Assembly (NCBI GenBank): GCA_027485675.1
Contig: JAIXQP010000019.1
Location: 62,001-126,000 of the forward strand
Direction of reading: 5' to 3'
DNA length: 64,000 bases
Origin: Terriglobales bacterium
Lineage (GTDB): Bacteria > Acidobacteriota > Terriglobia > Bryobacterales > Bryobacteraceae
How positions within the stretch are numbered: the stretch's first letter is position 1; each line of letters begins with the position of its first letter. The notes under the pieces are model-generated. The model made no database searches. It saw nothing but the letters and a program-made list of their open reading frames with translations, and was not told where the DNA came from. The position numbers and the translations under genes were made by a program. Positions 27,149-35,442 of this stretch are shown here, piece by piece.

Positions 27149-28297
27149 TCAGTCCTGCCAGCGCGTCGGCTCTGCTGCCGGATGAGGCAGGTGGAAGAAC
27201 TCGAGGAACCGATGCTTCGGCGCCCTTTCCGGGCGAGCCTCCGGTTGAGCTGGCACTAACGACTTCGCCAGATCGAAAATCGCCTCACCCAGTGGAGTGT
27301 TGGGGCGGATCGACTCGCCGTCGAGGGTCGCCTGGTCAACGGTCTTGCGATCTTCGTGAAAGCAAAGCTGCGGCCGATGGTCCAGGATGCCGGCTACCTC
27401 CTCGGGACTCAGGAGCGCCCGATGGCTCGGTTGCCGGTTGAGCAGCACGGTGACACGATCGGCGATGCCCAATTCCTTAAATCTCGCCATTCGGACGGCG
27501 GCCCAATGAACGCAACTGAGTTCGCAGGTTGTCACTAGGAAGATGTGCCGGGACTCGCGAAGGAATTCCGCAGTGAACGGCGACAGATTGTGGCCGAGGT
27601 CGACGCAGACGACGCTGTATTGGCTCCGGGCGAGTTGAATGACCTCGTGAACGTCGGCTGATTCCAGGATGGGGTAATAGTCGGACCCGCCCGCGTGCAG
27701 AATATCGAGATTGCCCTGCTGCGCGACAAGATCCAACCAAAGGCTTTCGTCGAGCTCGCGAGAACGGCGTACGGCGTGGAGGATGGAGGTGTTGTTCGTC
27801 AGTTTGAGTTGAAACTGGATGGTTCCGGCGCTGAGGTCGCCATCGATGAGCAGCGTTTTGAGGTTCCACTGTGTGGCCAACACTCCGCTGACCGCCACCG
27901 CGAGTGTGGAAGCGCCGACGCCGCCCTTGGCGGGCAAGAAAGAGTACAGATCGGCGCGGAGGAGCGACAGCGCAGGGAAGCCCTTGCTATGACTTGCGAC
28001 GGTCCTAACCGCATCCCGAAGGTCATTTGTAGTAATCGGGGTTGTCAGATGGACGCGGATTACCAGATGCATCAGCGCGGTGAGCACTTCGACTGAATTC
28101 TCGGCCCCGAATCCGACGACGAGGAGACCGGGACACAGGGATTCCAGAGCTTGAACGATCGCCGTAAACTCCTTGAGATCCAAGGTCGAGACGAGCACGA
28201 AGTCCGGAGGGCGAACCTGGACTGCCCGGCGAAGTCCCTCTGCACCAGGATGATGGCCCATCACCAAGGGAATCTCCAGGGGAACCTCGGGAGGCAA
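27149..28297 (-). CDS. CpaE/MinD-like ATPase, apparent 5' frameshift
   Basis: 382 residues in this frame from a TTG. Residues about 10-110 resemble a CpaE pseudo-receiver domain (VQVRPPDFVLVSTLDL, LCPGLLVVGFG). The ATPase part has a deviant Walker A (FLPAKGGVGASTLA), LKTLLIDGDLSAG as the switch strand, CVDLG as Walker B, and VTVLLNR near the end, as in MinD/ParA-type CpaE proteins that place type IV (Tad) pili. The first strand of the pseudo-receiver lies upstream in another frame: GTG at 28353 gives VLRAILVGPDDAASRTLLDCL. One extra base in the C-run at 28289-28291 would join both into one protein starting at 28353. No other tad/cpa gene is nearby. Confidence 0.7.
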   Translation of the reverse strand: MPPEVPLEIPLVMGHHPGAEGLRRAVQVRPPDFVLVSTLDLKEFTAIVQALESLCPGLLVVGFGAENSVEVLTALMHLVIRVHLTTPITTNDLRDAVRTVASHSKGFPALSLLRADLYSFLPAKGGVGASTLAVAVSGVLATQWNLKTLLIDGDLSAGTIQFQLKLTNNTSILHAVRRSRELDESLWLDLVAQQGNLDILHAGGSDYYPILESADVHEVIQLARSQYSVVCVDLGHNLSPFTAEFLRESRHIFLVTTCELSCVHWAAVRMARFKELGIADRVTVLLNRQPSHRALLSPEEVAGILDHRPQLCFHEDRKTVDQATLDGESIRPNTPLGEAIFDLAKSLVPAQPEARPERAPKHRFLEFFHLPHPAAEPTRWQD

Positions 28298-28402
28298 TCA
28301 AGTAGAGTGCGGCTGGCCGCATCATCCGGGCCAACGAGGATAGCTCGTAACACTTGTTGGGGGGACCTTTATTCAGGAGAATCGGCCCCTCAGACAAAGA
28401 CT

Positions 28403-28669
28403 TTAGGCCATGAGGGCAGCGTCGATCGACGCGAGCCGGACGACGATCTTCGACGATTGCTGGCTGCGTCCTTCGACGAAATGGTCACCGATGGCGGTGA
28501 CGACCATTGGGATCGTCTGGCCTTTCACGTGAAGCGTCACGCCTTTCTTGCTTTCCTGGCTCGCGCGGAGCAGGTTCAGGATCCAGTCGCCGTCCGGGCT
28601 CGGCTGGGCGTTCGCGAGGCCAGCGGCGAGGCCGGCGGTGAGGGAGAGGAGGGAGAGTCTGCGGGTCAT
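28403..28669 (-). CDS. Small secreted protein, unknown family
   Basis: 88 residues. A clear signal peptide (MTRRLSLLSLTAGLAAGLANA, cleavage before QPSPDG) is followed by a 67-residue mature domain (DWILNLLRASQESKKGVTLH, TIPMVVTAIGDHFVEGR, KIVVRLASIDAALMA) that reads like a small beta-barrel of the kind that carries short regulatory or nucleic-acid-binding folds. Not recognised. It lies between the CpaE-like gene and the broken DUF1080 gene, all on the minus strand. Confidence 0.55.
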   Translation of the reverse strand: MTRRLSLLSLTAGLAAGLANAQPSPDGDWILNLLRASQESKKGVTLHVKGQTIPMVVTAIGDHFVEGRSQQSSKIVVRLASIDAALMA

Positions 28670-28716
28670 GTTGTTCGGTTCTCACTCAGTAGGGCGGAGG
28701 CGCGGGGGAAAACCGA

Positions 28717-29166
28717 TCACGGTAGAAACTTTTTTACTTCGGCGAGAACGTCCGCCCGGCCGGCCCAGGGTTTGTAGACGACACGCAGGTCCAGGGGATA
28801 CGTCCGGTTGGCTTCGGGATTAGGGATGACGAGTTGGAAGTCCCAGGCGGGGTTGGTATCGTCCCCTTCGGGCGTGACGCCGCCGCCCGAAGGCGATTGG
28901 GCGAAGCGGAGATAGGGGTTCGGGCGGAAGATATAGATCAGCACCATGTCGCCGATGCGGCCGTAGAAGAACGGCTCGGCGTAGCGGAGCGGGGAGACGT
29001 TGCGGTAGAGCGAGGCGGGGTCTTCCGAAGCCGGGGGCGGGGCGGGCGCGTCGACGGGGAGGACGCTGGCATCGCGGCCGTGGAGTTGCGTCGCCAGTTG
29101 CTGCCAGCGGGATTGGGGGCCGCGGAAATAGATGCTCTTGTCTTCGGGGGCGTTCATGTAGGAGGC
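28717..29166 (-). pseudogene. C-terminal part of the DUF1080 protein, beyond an in-frame amber stop
   Basis: This frame continues that of the DUF1080 gene without shift: after the TAG at 29167-29169 the codons read ASY then MNAPEDKSIYFRG. In related two-domain proteins the same place reads 'GLFWASYiNqPe...iyFlGp', so TAG stands exactly where a conserved Trp (TGG) is expected. The remaining residues (RYAEPFFYGRIGDMVLIYIF, LRFAQSPSGGG, NPAWDFQLVIPN, VYKPWAG) keep the expected C-terminal motifs, including SPSGGG and NPAWDFQ. If started at the ATG at 29157 it would be a separate 146-residue polypeptide without a signal peptide. Family comparison is from memory. Confidence 0.65.
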
Positions 29167-30273
29167 CTAGAAGATGCCCAGGAAGTTGTTGGTGAAGTTG
29201 GTGTGGGTGGGGGTGGCGCGGTAGGCGATGTCGAGGTAGTAGGGCTCTTGGAGTGAGAAGCGGGTGGTGCTGGCGACGCCGAAGACGGGAGTGGGAGCCT
29301 GGGTGAGTTCGGCCTCCGTGGGGGAGAGTTGGCGGAGGGCCATGGGGGCGTGACGGGGTTCGAAGAAGACCCGAGCGTCGGCTGGACGCGGGCGGCCGTC
29401 GAAGTAGTGTTCGAGGTTCAGGCCGGCGTAGGCGGGGACAAAGGGGTTCCTGGAATTGGCCGGAGTCGAGAGGCCGAAGACTCCGTTGTAACCGGCGCGA
29501 TGGGCGCCGAGCGGCGCATTGGTGCCGATGGTGGCGGCGAGTTGGGAGACGGCGAGTTGCGCGGTGAGGGGGAGGGGGCGGAGTTTGATGTCGCGGAAGG
29601 CGACGACGCCATCGTGGATCTGGAGGGCGATGGGAGAGTCGCGGCGGGCTTGGCGGCGGAGGGTGACTTTGCTTTCGGTGCGCTTGCTTTCCGAGAACAG
29701 GGCCTCGGCGGCGGGGGAGTCGAGATCGACGTCGACGACCTTTTCGCCGTCGAGCCAGTGTTCGATGTGGAGGCCGTGGGCGATGATGCGGGAGTGGTGC
29801 CAGACGTTGGGGGCGGCGGGGGCGGAGCGGCGGGGCGGGACGTAGTCGTAGAGGGCGCCAGAGGAGTGACGCGGGGTGGAGAGGGAGTCGGGGTTCGCGA
29901 GATCGTCGGTGATCTGGTATTCGAGGCCGGTGGGTTCGAGGCGGGCTTTTTCGGCGATGGACTGGATGCGGTACTTGATGCCGGAGTTAGCGCCGGGGGA
30001 GGCGTGCCAGGAGAAGGCGAGTTCGAAGTCGGTGAAGGAGGCTTCCGTGAGGAGGTAGACGGCTTTGCCCTGGCCGGGGGTGGTCACGAGGGTGCCGTTG
30101 GTGACGGCCCAGGAGGGGGTGGGGGCGGGGGACTCGGTGGCCCAACGCCAGCCAGTGAGGGAGTGGCCGTTGAAGAGGAGCTGCCAGCCGGCTTGGACTT
30201 CGGCGGGGGTGAGGGTGTTGGGTTGGGCGGGGAGAAGGGCGGCGAAGGCTACCAGCAGGAGCACGGGGCGCAT
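29167..30273 (-). CDS. DUF1080 (3-keto-disaccharide hydrolase-like) protein, truncated by amber codon
   Basis: 368 residues. Signal peptide MRPVLLLVAFAALLPAQ. The DUF1080 domain (about 25-235) begins WQLLFNGHSLTGWRW and contains the conserved FTDFELAFSWHASPGANSGIKYR, GLEYQITDD, SGALYDYVPP and WHHSRIIAHG. DUF1080 proteins are secreted concanavalin-like jelly rolls; some hydrolyse 3-keto-glycosides. From about 245 a second domain starts (GYNGVFGLS, FVPAYAGLNLEHYFDGR) but is cut after LGIF by the TAG at 29167-29169; its remainder lies in frame directly downstream. The protein may still fold as the catalytic half only. It follows the Oar receptor gene by 18 nt and may be cotranscribed with it. 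Confidence 0.85.
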   Translation of the reverse strand: MRPVLLLVAFAALLPAQPNTLTPAEVQAGWQLLFNGHSLTGWRWATESPAPTPSWAVTNGTLVTTPGQGKAVYLLTEASFTDFELAFSWHASPGANSGIKYRIQSIAEKARLEPTGLEYQITDDLANPDSLSTPRHSSGALYDYVPPRRSAPAAPNVWHHSRIIAHGLHIEHWLDGEKVVDVDLDSPAAEALFSESKRTESKVTLRRQARRDSPIALQIHDGVVAFRDIKLRPLPLTAQLAVSQLAATIGTNAPLGAHRAGYNGVFGLSTPANSRNPFVPAYAGLNLEHYFDGRPRPADARVFFEPRHAPMALRQLSPTEAELTQAPTPVFGVASTTRFSLQEPYYLDIAYRATPTHTNFTNNFLGIF

Positions 30274-30291
30274 GCTGGTAGCCTAACCGAT

Positions 30292-33200
30292 CTAGAACGT
30301 GAAGCGGGCTCCGATTTGCAGGATGCGCGGTTCGGCGGCATTGGTGATGACGCCGAAGTTCGCGGCGGCGCTAACGTTGTTGCCGGGGGCACTGAAGTTG
30401 GCTTTGTTCAGCGCGTTGAAGAACTCGCCCCGGAGGTTGAGCTTGATGCGCTCGCGGATGGGGAATGTCTTCTGAATGGTGAGATCGAGGTTGACCGCAC
30501 CGGGAGCGCGGAGGAAGTTGCGGGGTGAATTGCCGTAGGTGCCGACCGCGTTGAACGTGACCTGGTTCCGATCGAAGTAGGCGCTGAGATAGTCGTTGCG
30601 AGGACGATCCGATGAGAGCGCGGGATTGCCGCGAAGGTCGGCGCGATCGAGGCCGATGCCGGAGAAGGAGTTATCCCGTCCGGAGTTGAGGCCGAAGGGA
30701 AGGCCGGAGCGGACATCGAGGATGTTCAGCAGGCTCCAGCCGCCGAGGGCCTGGCGGACGAACTGGTTCGAATTCTGGAGCTTCGGCAGATCGAAGACGC
30801 CGCTGAGGCGGAAGTTGTGCGGGATGTCGTAGTCGGAGAGACCACGATTGAACCGGCCGTCGGTGGGATGGGGGTTCGAGATGGTGAATTGGTTATTGGC
30901 GCTTTCATCGTCGATGGATTTCGACCAGGTATAGAAAGCGAGGACGGAGAAGTTCCGGCTGAAGCGTTTGTCGAGGGTCAGCTGCAGGGAGTGATACTGC
31001 GAGTTGCCGGAGTCCACCAGCTCCCGCATCGAGGAGAAGTACTGGCCGAGCGGGCGGCGGGCATTGGTGTTGCCGACTGTGGCGGTAGGCGAGTAAATGG
31101 CCCAATTGCGCTCGCGGAAGGATTGCAGGTTGGTGCCTTTGTTGCCGACATAGGCGGCGCGGACGAGATAGTCAGCGCCGAGCTGTTGTTCGATGGTGAA
31201 GTTCCAGGCCTGGGAGTAGCCGACGCGCCAATCCTCCTTGAACCACGCGAACGGCATGGGGAAGGAGAAGGGCATGTTCTTGTCGTTGAGGTCGACGGGG
31301 GCGAAGGGCGGGAAGGGATTGCGCACGCCGGAGGAGCCATAGGGGTCCTGCATGTCGACGCCATTTAAGGTGAGCGTGGGGGAGAACGGGGCGGACTCGA
31401 CGAAGTTGTTATAGAGCCGCGGGAAGGGGCGGACGTAGAAGATGCCGTAACCGCCGCGAACGACCGTGGTGGCTTTATTCGCCAAGGGCTGCCAGGCGAA
31501 GCCAAAACGGGGCGAGAAGTTATCGACGTCGTGCTGCTGGCCAGCTTTGGGGAAGCCGGGGTCACCGGCGAAGATGGCCCCCGGGGGCGCGTTCAGGAAG
31601 CGCTGGGAGCGGGAGCCGGGGCGGAAGCCGGAGACCTGGTCGAGCTGATCGTGCCAGGCGAAGTAGGGATCCCAGCGAAGGCCGGCGTTGAGGGTGAGTT
31701 GGCGGGAGATGCGCCACGTGTCATCCACGAAGAGGCTGATCTGAGCGCCGCGGGTTTGCTTGAACTTGCCGGCGGATTGGACGAAGGTGGCAACGCGGCC
31801 AAGCAGGAGGTCCGAGATGCCGTTGCCGGTGAGTTGGCCGGAGAAGGTGAAGTTGCCGCTCTGCTGGAACTTTGTGCTGGAGTCGAAGGCGGTCCAGGGG
31901 GAGTACTCGGCGCCGAAGTTGAGGGTGTGGCGGCCGCGGACCCAGGTGGTGACGTTATTGAGTTCGACGTTGCGGCGGATCCACTGTCCGGGGGGCGAGT
32001 TAGTCACGCTCCCCCAGCCACCGAAGCCGGTGACGCCGAGTTCGAGTTGGCGGTCGGACTCCTGGGGCTCATTGAACTGGATGGGGCCGAACTGCGAGAG
32101 CCAGACGGTGCTGCGGCGCACGTTGAAGGAGTCGAGCATGAGGCCGGAGACGATGACGGAGTTGATGAGGTTGGGGCGGAGGGTCCAGGAGTCCTGCAGC
32201 TTCCAGTTGTTGGTGCGTTGATCCTGGCCGATGCGGACGGTGAGGAGGGTGTTGGCGCCGTCCCAGCCGGGATCTTCGAATTGGTTGAAGAAGCCGCTGC
32301 CGGAGAGGTGGTGCTTGCCGATGTTGTAGTCGAGTTTGCCGAGGTATTGGATGGTGTCGGAACGGTCGGGCCGGGCGTAGCGAATGATGCCGTTGGCCGT
32401 GGTGGCGGCGGGGACTTTAGCCAGGAGGTTGGTGGCGATGGGCCGGAGTCGGGAGGTGGGGATGAGGTTGCCGGGGAACGGGGTGTTCGTGGCTTGGGGG
32501 TCGCGAATCAAGGTGCCCGGCAGGAGGGAGGAGAAGTTGCCGGCGCGGAAGGCGGCGTTGGGGACGGTGGCTTGATTCGAGAAGCTCTCGTTGCGAATGA
32601 TCGTGTCCTGGAAGCTGCCGAGGAAGAAGAGCTTGTTGCGGAGGACGGGCCCGCCGAGGGTGGCGCCGAACTGGTTGCGCTTCAGATTGTCAGCTTGAGC
32701 AGCGAAGTAGTTCCGGGCGTTCATGGCGCCGTTGCGGACGAAATGGAAGACGGAACCGTGGAACTCGTTCGAGCCGGAGCGGGTGGCCACGTTGACGACA
32801 GCGCCGGAGAAGTTGCCGTACTGGGCGGAGAAGTTTGAAGTTTGAACGGTGAACTCCTGCACGGCATCGGGGTTGGGATAGGCCGCGTTCAGGTTGGTGA
32901 CGTTGTCCATATGGGTGGCGCCATCGAGGCGGTAGTTGACTTCGTTGCCGCGGGAGCCGTTCGCGGAGATGGCGATGGTATCGGAGGAGTTGGCGTATCC
33001 GGCGGTGGTGGTGCCGCTGCCGGTGACGACGCCGGGGACCATGCGGACGAGGTTGGCGGCGTTGCGGCCGTTGAGCGGGAGTTCCTGGATGTAGCGCTGC
33101 TGGACGGTTTGCGAGAGGGTGCCGGAGGTGGTGTTCACCATGAGTGCGTCGGCTTGCACGGTGACGGAGTCGGAGACGGAGCCGACGGTGAGATTGATGT

Positions 33201-33501
33201 TGAGGGTGCTGGCGGTATTGACGTTCAGGCGGAGGCCGGTTTGGGAGAAGCTGGAGAAGCCGGGGGCGGCGACGGTGAGGGAGTAGACACCGACGGGGAC
33301 GGCGGAGAAGCTGTATTGGCCGGCGAGAGAAGAGGTGGTGGAGCGCTCCCAGCCGGTGGTGGGGTTTTTGAGCACGATGGTCGCATTGGGCACGAGGGCG
33401 TTCGCAGGGTCGGTAACCTGACCGGAGAGGGAGGCGGTGGAGAGTCCTTGGGCGAAGAGGGTGGGGGCCAAGAACATCGCGAGCGCGAGATGTCGATACA
33501 T
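30292..33501 (-). CDS. Oar-like TonB-dependent receptor with carboxypeptidase-regulatory N-domain
   Basis: 1069 residues. Signal peptide MYRHLALAMFLAPTLFAQ; CarboxypepD_reg domain about 25-105 (SGQVTDPANALVPNATIVLK, QYSFSAVPVGVYSLTV). The plug shows IQELPLNGRNAANLVRMVPG, MDNVTNLNAAYPNPDAVQEF and TRSGSNEFHGSVFHFVRNG, the strongly conserved Oar/TonB plug strings. The barrel ends RILQIGARFTF. It is about 190 residues shorter than the other two Oar-like receptors. The adjacent, possibly cotranscribed gene is the DUF1080 protein, which suggests that this receptor serves carbohydrate uptake (inference). The 96 nt upstream (33502-33597) carry no gene and should hold the promoter. Confidence 0.92.
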   Translation of the reverse strand: MYRHLALAMFLAPTLFAQGLSTASLSGQVTDPANALVPNATIVLKNPTTGWERSTTSSLAGQYSFSAVPVGVYSLTVAAPGFSSFSQTGLRLNVNTASTLNINLTVGSVSDSVTVQADALMVNTTSGTLSQTVQQRYIQELPLNGRNAANLVRMVPGVVTGSGTTTAGYANSSDTIAISANGSRGNEVNYRLDGATHMDNVTNLNAAYPNPDAVQEFTVQTSNFSAQYGNFSGAVVNVATRSGSNEFHGSVFHFVRNGAMNARNYFAAQADNLKRNQFGATLGGPVLRNKLFFLGSFQDTIIRNESFSNQATVPNAAFRAGNFSSLLPGTLIRDPQATNTPFPGNLIPTSRLRPIATNLLAKVPAATTANGIIRYARPDRSDTIQYLGKLDYNIGKHHLSGSGFFNQFEDPGWDGANTLLTVRIGQDQRTNNWKLQDSWTLRPNLINSVIVSGLMLDSFNVRRSTVWLSQFGPIQFNEPQESDRQLELGVTGFGGWGSVTNSPPGQWIRRNVELNNVTTWVRGRHTLNFGAEYSPWTAFDSSTKFQQSGNFTFSGQLTGNGISDLLLGRVATFVQSAGKFKQTRGAQISLFVDDTWRISRQLTLNAGLRWDPYFAWHDQLDQVSGFRPGSRSQRFLNAPPGAIFAGDPGFPKAGQQHDVDNFSPRFGFAWQPLANKATTVVRGGYGIFYVRPFPRLYNNFVESAPFSPTLTLNGVDMQDPYGSSGVRNPFPPFAPVDLNDKNMPFSFPMPFAWFKEDWRVGYSQAWNFTIEQQLGADYLVRAAYVGNKGTNLQSFRERNWAIYSPTATVGNTNARRPLGQYFSSMRELVDSGNSQYHSLQLTLDKRFSRNFSVLAFYTWSKSIDDESANNQFTISNPHPTDGRFNRGLSDYDIPHNFRLSGVFDLPKLQNSNQFVRQALGGWSLLNILDVRSGLPFGLNSGRDNSFSGIGLDRADLRGNPALSSDRPRNDYLSAYFDRNQVTFNAVGTYGNSPRNFLRAPGAVNLDLTIQKTFPIRERIKLNLRGEFFNALNKANFSAPGNNVSAAANFGVITNAAEPRILQIGARFTF

Positions 33502-33597
33502 GAAACAAGCGTAACGAGCTAACTGTTTCAGTCCGATGGCGGAAGGGTGGCAGGTTGATGACCTGTTTGGGGTACGGGCGCGGCGGGAGCAGTCTGA

Positions 33598-34029
33598 CTA
33601 CGGCTGGGCCCGTTCGAAGCGGAACTCCTGTCTCTTTTCGCCGGCTGAGATGGTGGCTGTCAGTTTGTCAGGGGCGGTCAGTTCGTAGCTGATGACTTTG
33701 GGGAAGTCGTTGGCGGGATTCTCAAAGACGGCCTTGGTGGCGGTGAAGGAGGTGAGCTTGAACTCCGTCGGCGGGCGGCCGTTGGGCTGGGCGACGTAGA
33801 ACGTTTCGCCATTGCGCTCGACGATGCGGAGATACTCGAAGGCTACCATGCGACCGCCCGCTACCGTGCGGCTGAGACCCAGGAGCGACGTGCCGACGGG
33901 CGGCAGCCACGTCTCTTCAAAAGCGGCGCGCCCTTGCTGAGCGGTCCAGGAGCCGGCGAGCCACGCTAAGGGCGACTGGGCGGCCAGGGGGAGGGCGAGG
34001 AGAAGGAGCAGGAGCAGAGCGAGGCGCAT
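33598..34029 (-). CDS. DUF6265-like small secreted protein
   Basis: 143 residues. Signal peptide MRLALLLLLLLALPLAAQ. The mature part starts LAWLAGSWTAQQGRAAFEE and continues WLPPVGTSLLGLSRTV, AFEYLRIVERNGETFYVAQP and FENPANDFPKVISYEL. This is the lipocalin-like pattern of DUF6265 ('WLaGcW......eE.W..p.Gg.mlG.sRtv..g'). Role unknown; probably periplasmic. It lies 6 nt after the sulfatase stop, so it is the last gene of the DinB-sulfatase-DUF6265 cluster. Confidence 0.8.
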   Translation of the reverse strand: MRLALLLLLLLALPLAAQSPLAWLAGSWTAQQGRAAFEETWLPPVGTSLLGLSRTVAGGRMVAFEYLRIVERNGETFYVAQPNGRPPTEFKLTSFTATKAVFENPANDFPKVISYELTAPDKLTATISAGEKRQEFRFERAQP

Positions 34030-34035
34030 GGGAGG

Positions 34036-35442
34036 TTATGGTTTCTTCGGGTTGGGGGTGGGGAGGCGGGCGCCGACGGATTGGCGCCAAGCGTGGAGTT
34101 GATCGCGGAGAGCCTGGGCTTTGGCGGGGTTCTTCGCGGCGAGGTCGGTCTTCTCGTGCGGATCCTGGGCGAGGTTGTAGAGTTCCACGCGGTTGTCCTC
34201 GAAGTACTCAAGCAGTTTCCAGTCGCGGGTGCGGAGGGCGGAGACGGGCGTGGTGGTCGGGTAGTAGTGGGGATAGTGGAAATGGATCGCTTCACGGGCG
34301 AGACGGGCGGCGGGGTTCCGCAGGACGGGGAGCAGGTCGAGGCCATCGGTGGCGCCGGCGGGTGCGGGGGCCTTTGCGGCGGCGCAGAGAGTGGGGAAGA
34401 GATCCGTCAGGACGACGGGTTCGGCGGAGACGGCGCCTACGGGGGTGACCCCGGGCCAGTTGATGATGAGAGGCACGCGGATGCCCCCTTCGTAGAGCGA
34501 GCCCTTGCCGGAGCGGAGTGGCGCGTTGCTGGTGATGCGGGGGCCATTGCCGCTCTGCAGATAGCCGCCGTTGTCCGAGGTGATGATGAAGATGGTGTTG
34601 CGGTCGAGGCCGCGGATGCGGAGATGGTCGAGAACGCGGCCGACCGATTGATCGAGCGACTCGACCATGGCGGCGTACTTGGCGTTGGTATGATTCACGC
34701 CCTTCGGGAGCTTGGCTTCGTACTTGGCGACGAGGGCGGGCTTGGCTTCGATAGGGGTGTGCGGGGCGTGGTGGGCGAGGTAGAGAAAGAACGGCTTCTG
34801 GCGGGCGTGGAAGGCGTCGATGACGCGGAGGGCTTCCGTAGTGAGGCGGTCCGTGAGGTATTCGCCTTCGGCGCCGGGGGCGAGGCCGGGAACGTAGCGG
34901 AGCTCCTTCTGACTGCCGAAGGGTCCGCTATAGGGATAGAAGTACGTCGGCGGGGCGCCCCAATGGGTGCCGCCGATGTTGACCTCGAAACCCTGGGTCT
35001 CGGGGTAGTGGCCCGCGTCGCCGAGGTGCCATTTGCCGATGAGCGCCGTCGAGTAGCCGGCTTGCTGGAGGACCTCGGCGAGCGTGGTCTCCGCGTGCGC
35101 GAGGTTGGGTTCCGAGGTGGCGGGCAGGAGGGGCTGATTGGTGGGCGGGGTGAGGGCGCCTTCACTCCAGATGGTGATGCCGAGGCGGGCGGGATGCTTG
35201 CCGGTGAGGAGCGAGGCGCGCGTGGGGGAGCAGACGGGGGCGGGGGAGAGCGCGTGGGAGAAGCGCAGGGACTGACGGGAGATGCGGTCGATGCGCGGTG
35301 TTTCGTGCAGGTCGGAGCCGTAGCAGCCGAGGTCGGTGGCGCCGAGATCGTCGGCAAGGATGAGGACGATGTTCGGCGGGGTGAAGGAGGGCTGCGCGAG
35401 GGCGGAGCCGGCGAGGAGCGAGAGGAAGTGGCGGCGTTGCAT
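34036..35442 (-). CDS. Secreted type I sulfatase
   Basis: 468 residues from MQRRHFLSLLAGSALAQ, a twin-arginine-like or Sec signal. NIVLILADDLGATDLGCYG supplies the metal-binding Asp pair (31, 32). The formylglycine motif is CSPTR with Cys71 (APVCSPTRASLLTGKH). GKWHLG, HHAPHTP and IITSDNGG follow in the usual order, and the C-terminal subdomain ends in LYNLAQDPHEKTDLA. Type I sulfatases hydrolyse sulfate esters after Cys-to-formylglycine conversion, either by FGE or by an anaerobic radical enzyme; neither is in the window. The start overlaps the DinB stop in TAATG (35440-35444), indicating translational coupling. Substrate is not predictable here. Confidence 0.93.
   Translation of the reverse strand: MQRRHFLSLLAGSALAQPSFTPPNIVLILADDLGATDLGCYGSDLHETPRIDRISRQSLRFSHALSPAPVCSPTRASLLTGKHPARLGITIWSEGALTPPTNQPLLPATSEPNLAHAETTLAEVLQQAGYSTALIGKWHLGDAGHYPETQGFEVNIGGTHWGAPPTYFYPYSGPFGSQKELRYVPGLAPGAEGEYLTDRLTTEALRVIDAFHARQKPFFLYLAHHAPHTPIEAKPALVAKYEAKLPKGVNHTNAKYAAMVESLDQSVGRVLDHLRIRGLDRNTIFIITSDNGGYLQSGNGPRITSNAPLRSGKGSLYEGGIRVPLIINWPGVTPVGAVSAEPVVLTDLFPTLCAAAKAPAPAGATDGLDLLPVLRNPAARLAREAIHFHYPHYYPTTTPVSALRTRDWKLLEYFEDNRVELYNLAQDPHEKTDLAAKNPAKAQALRDQLHAWRQSVGARLPTPNPKKP

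Noticed and set aside
29167-29169. TAG read as pyrrolysine or other recoding signal
   Set aside because: No pylT/pylS or recoding element is visible, the expected residue is Trp, and Acidobacteria are not known for amber recoding. A point mutation or error is simpler.
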